Shown here: piece after piece, positions 14,284-15,850 of the stretch
How positions within the stretch are numbered: the stretch's first letter is position 1
Layout of the letters: each line of letters opens with the position of its first letter
Assembly: GCA_021808035.1 (NCBI GenBank)
Contig: JAKBCG010000018.1
Coordinates: 1-15,850, forward strand
Reading direction: 5' to 3'
DNA: 15,850 bases
Source: Pseudomonadota bacterium
GTDB lineage: Bacteria > Pseudomonadota > Gammaproteobacteria > Steroidobacterales > Steroidobacteraceae
Translations under genes and position numbers: made by a program
The notes under the pieces: generated by a model
Seen by the model: the letters and a program-made list of their open reading frames with translations, nothing else
Databases searched by the model: none
Told to the model about the DNA's origin: nothing

Positions 14284-15753
14284 CTACATCAGGACGACGT
14301 CGTATTGATCGACCGCGTAGAGGGCTTCCGTCTGCAGACGAATCGGTTTGCCGACCGCGATCTCGATCTCCCCGAGTCCGGCGGATTCCTCGTCGAGCAG
14401 TCGTTCGATCACGTCCTGATGCGCGAGGACCATGAGTTCCTGGCACTCGAATTGCCGCGATTGGCGGAGGATTTCACGGAAGATCTCGTAGCACACCGTC
14501 TCGGCCGTCTTCACGAAGCCGCGTCCCTCGCAGGTGGGACACGCCTGGCACAGCAAATGTTCCAGGCTCTCGCGGGTGCGCTTGCGGGTCATCTCGACGA
14601 GCCCGAGTGGCGAGACCGACGAGATGCTGGTCTTCACGTGGTCGGACGCGAGTGCACGCTCGAGCGCCTGGATCACCTGCCGGCGATGCTCGGCCTCCTC
14701 CATGTCGATGAAGTCGATGATGATGATGCCCCCGAGGTTGCGCAGGCGCATCTGTCGGGCGATCGCGACCGCGGCCTCCAGGTTCGTCCGAAAGATGGTC
14801 TCCTCGAGGTTGCGGTGACCGACGAACGCGCCGGTGTTGACGTCGATCGTCGTCATCGCCTCCGTCTGGTCGATGATCAGATATCCCCCGGACTTCAACG
14901 GCACCTTGCGGTCGAGGGCCTTTTGGATCTCCTCCTCGACGCGGTGCAGGTCGAACACCGGCCGCGGCGCCGCGTACAACTCGATCCGCGCCGCGGCCTC
15001 CGGCATGAACGTCTCGGCGAAGTCCTGCATCTCGCGATAGGCGCTGCCCTGGTCGATCAACACCCGGTCGACGTCCGGACGCAGGAGATCCCGGAGGATG
15101 CGCAGGTGCAGCGGCAGGTCGGCGTGCACCAGGCTCCCCGCGGGGGTGCGCAGGCCCTTGTGTCGCACGACCTCCCAGAGCTTGCGCAGATACACCATGT
15201 CGCGGCACACCGCCTCGACCGCGGCATCCTCCGCGGCCGTGCGCACGATGAATCCGCCGCCGTCGTTCGGCTCCACCAGGCCCTGCACCGCGGTCCGCAA
15301 CCGTTCGCGTTCCGCCTCGTTCTCGATCCGCGCGGAGACGCCGACGCCGTGTCCCTGCGGCAGGTACACGAGATATCGCGAGGGCAGCGTGATGAAGGTG
15401 GTCAGCCGCGCCCCTTTGGTGCCGAGCGGATCCTTGACGACCTGCACCAGGATCTCGTCGCCCTCGGCGAGCAGCGAACGGATGCCCTCGGGGCGCGACG
15501 GCTCGATGCCGATGTCGGCGTGGCGCGGGTCGAGGATGTCCGACGCGTGCAGGAACGCGGTGCGCTCCAGACCGATCTCGACGAACGCCGCCTGCATGCC
15601 GGGCAGGACCCGGGAGACGCGCCCCTTGTAGATGTTGCTGATCAAGCCGCGACGGCTCGCGCGCTCGAGGAACAATTCCTGCAGCACGCCGCCCTCGACG
15701 ACCGCGGCGCGCGCCTCGTGCGAATTCGCGTTGATCAGGATCTCCACGCTCAT
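14284..15753 (-). CDS. rng: Ribonuclease G
   Basis: This 489-residue endoribonuclease of the RNase E/G family is the same length as E. coli RNase G. It matures the 5' end of 16S rRNA and takes part in mRNA decay. The N-terminal M-S-V-E-I-L-I-N is followed by an S1 domain containing I-Y-K-G-R-V-S-R-V-L-P-G-M-Q-A-A-F-V (about 40-60). The catalytic magnesium aspartates are Asp304 (T-I-D-V-N-T-G) and Asp347 (I-I-I-D-F-I-D-M), and the zinc-link C-P-T-C is at 405-408. The long RNase E scaffold tail is absent, which fixes it as RNase G. A GTG four codons upstream is open, but ATG 15753 gives the family N-terminus and overlaps the maf stop as ATGA (15750-15753). The last codons read ATG-TAG-ATG, running directly into yhdP. 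Confidence 0.97.
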   Translation of the reverse strand: MSVEILINANSHEARAAVVEGGVLQELFLERASRRGLISNIYKGRVSRVLPGMQAAFVEIGLERTAFLHASDILDPRHADIGIEPSRPEGIRSLLAEGDEILVQVVKDPLGTKGARLTTFITLPSRYLVYLPQGHGVGVSARIENEAERERLRTAVQGLVEPNDGGGFIVRTAAEDAAVEAVCRDMVYLRKLWEVVRHKGLRTPAGSLVHADLPLHLRILRDLLRPDVDRVLIDQGSAYREMQDFAETFMPEAAARIELYAAPRPVFDLHRVEEEIQKALDRKVPLKSGGYLIIDQTEAMTTIDVNTGAFVGHRNLEETIFRTNLEAAVAIARQMRLRNLGGIIIIDFIDMEEAEHRRQVIQALERALASDHVKTSISSVSPLGLVEMTRKRTRESLEHLLCQACPTCEGRGFVKTAETVCYEIFREILRQSRQFECQELMVLAHQDVIERLLDEESAGLGEIEIAVGKPIRLQTEALYAVDQYDVVLM

Positions 15754-15850
15754 CGTGGACGCCACCGGGGGACGCCGGCCGCGATCAGCAACGCGGCGGT
15801 TTCGAACAGCGGCAGCCCGACCACGCCCGAATAGCTGCCCTTCAAGTCGC
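15750..15850 (-). CDS. maf: 3' end of maf (septum-site/nucleotide pyrophosphatase Maf), cut by the window edge
   Basis: The last 32 codons are visible. They read D-L-K-G-S-Y-S-G-V-V-G-L-P-L-F-E-T-A-A-L-L-I, the typical C-terminal block of Maf proteins (G-S-Y-S-x-V-x-G-L-P-L-x-E-T), followed by a short Arg-rich tail. Maf proteins are nucleoside triphosphate pyrophosphatases that act on canonical or modified pyrimidine/guanine nucleotides and are linked to septum formation; the subfamily cannot be decided from this fragment. Maf directly upstream of rng is the usual gammaproteobacterial order, which supports the call. The TGA overlaps the rng ATG by four bases, so the two are translationally coupled. 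The operon promoter lies outside the window. Confidence 0.9.
   Translation of the reverse strand, partial: DLKGSYSGVVGLPLFETAALLIAAGVPRWRPR

Noticed and set aside
10405..15834. A very long plus-strand open frame of 1809 codons opposite nit, yhdP and rng
   Set aside because: The minus strand there holds three clearly recognisable genes with intact catalytic residues. The antisense frame is open because GC-rich codons rarely give stops in that register, and because rng, yhdP and nit share one frame the shadow continues across all three. Its composition (Arg, Glu, Asp, Gln, His) is typical of such artefacts.

Overview
The window is high-GC DNA (about two thirds G+C by eye, G/C-rich third codon positions). 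It is densely packed with intact genes and looks like the chromosome of a gammaproteobacterium. The best lineage evidence is the minus-strand gene order maf, rng, yhdP, nit, tldD plus the pair yjgA(darP)/pmbA. This set is typical of Gammaproteobacteria such as Pseudomonas and xanthomonads. I cannot name the genus. There are no rRNA or tRNA genes, IS elements, CRISPR arrays, phage genes or obvious pseudogenes.

Layout. Left edge (1-640): the first codons of a minus-strand gene, probably pmbA, divergent from plus-strand darP (yjgA). Then plus-strand purE and purK (664-2258), overlapping by 4 bases, which carry out the two-step carboxylation of AIR in purine synthesis. Next is a plus-strand ATPase of the ExeA/GspA type fused to a C-terminal FHA domain (2306-3547). 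It converges on a small minus-strand two-helix membrane protein (3544-3816), and the two stop codons share one CTAG. After a regulatory gap of about 210 bases come an exported S10 serine carboxypeptidase (4031-5668) and an Nramp-family metal transporter with a divergent metal site (5718-6974).

The right half (6948-15850) is one tight minus-strand operon read right to left: maf (partial), rng, yhdP, nit, tldD and an MFS transporter. Junctions are 4-base ATGA overlaps (maf/rng, nit/tldD), zero-gap TAG-ATG joins (rng/yhdP, yhdP/nit) and a 5-base gap (tldD/MFS). The operon combines RNA processing (RNase G), envelope lipid transport (YhdP), metabolite repair (Nit), a metalloprotease subunit (TldD) and nucleotide or septum-related housekeeping (Maf). 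TldD's usual partner, PmbA/TldE, is probably the gene cut off at the left edge.

I see no clearly new multi-gene system. The points most worth a second look are: (1) the usual yjgA-pmbA/tldD neighbourhood is interrupted by about 7.5 kb of unrelated genes; (2) rng, yhdP and nit lie in one reading frame separated only by single amber codons; (3) the AAA-FHA fusion; (4) the substituted Nramp metal site; and (5) an MFS transporter closely joined to tldD.
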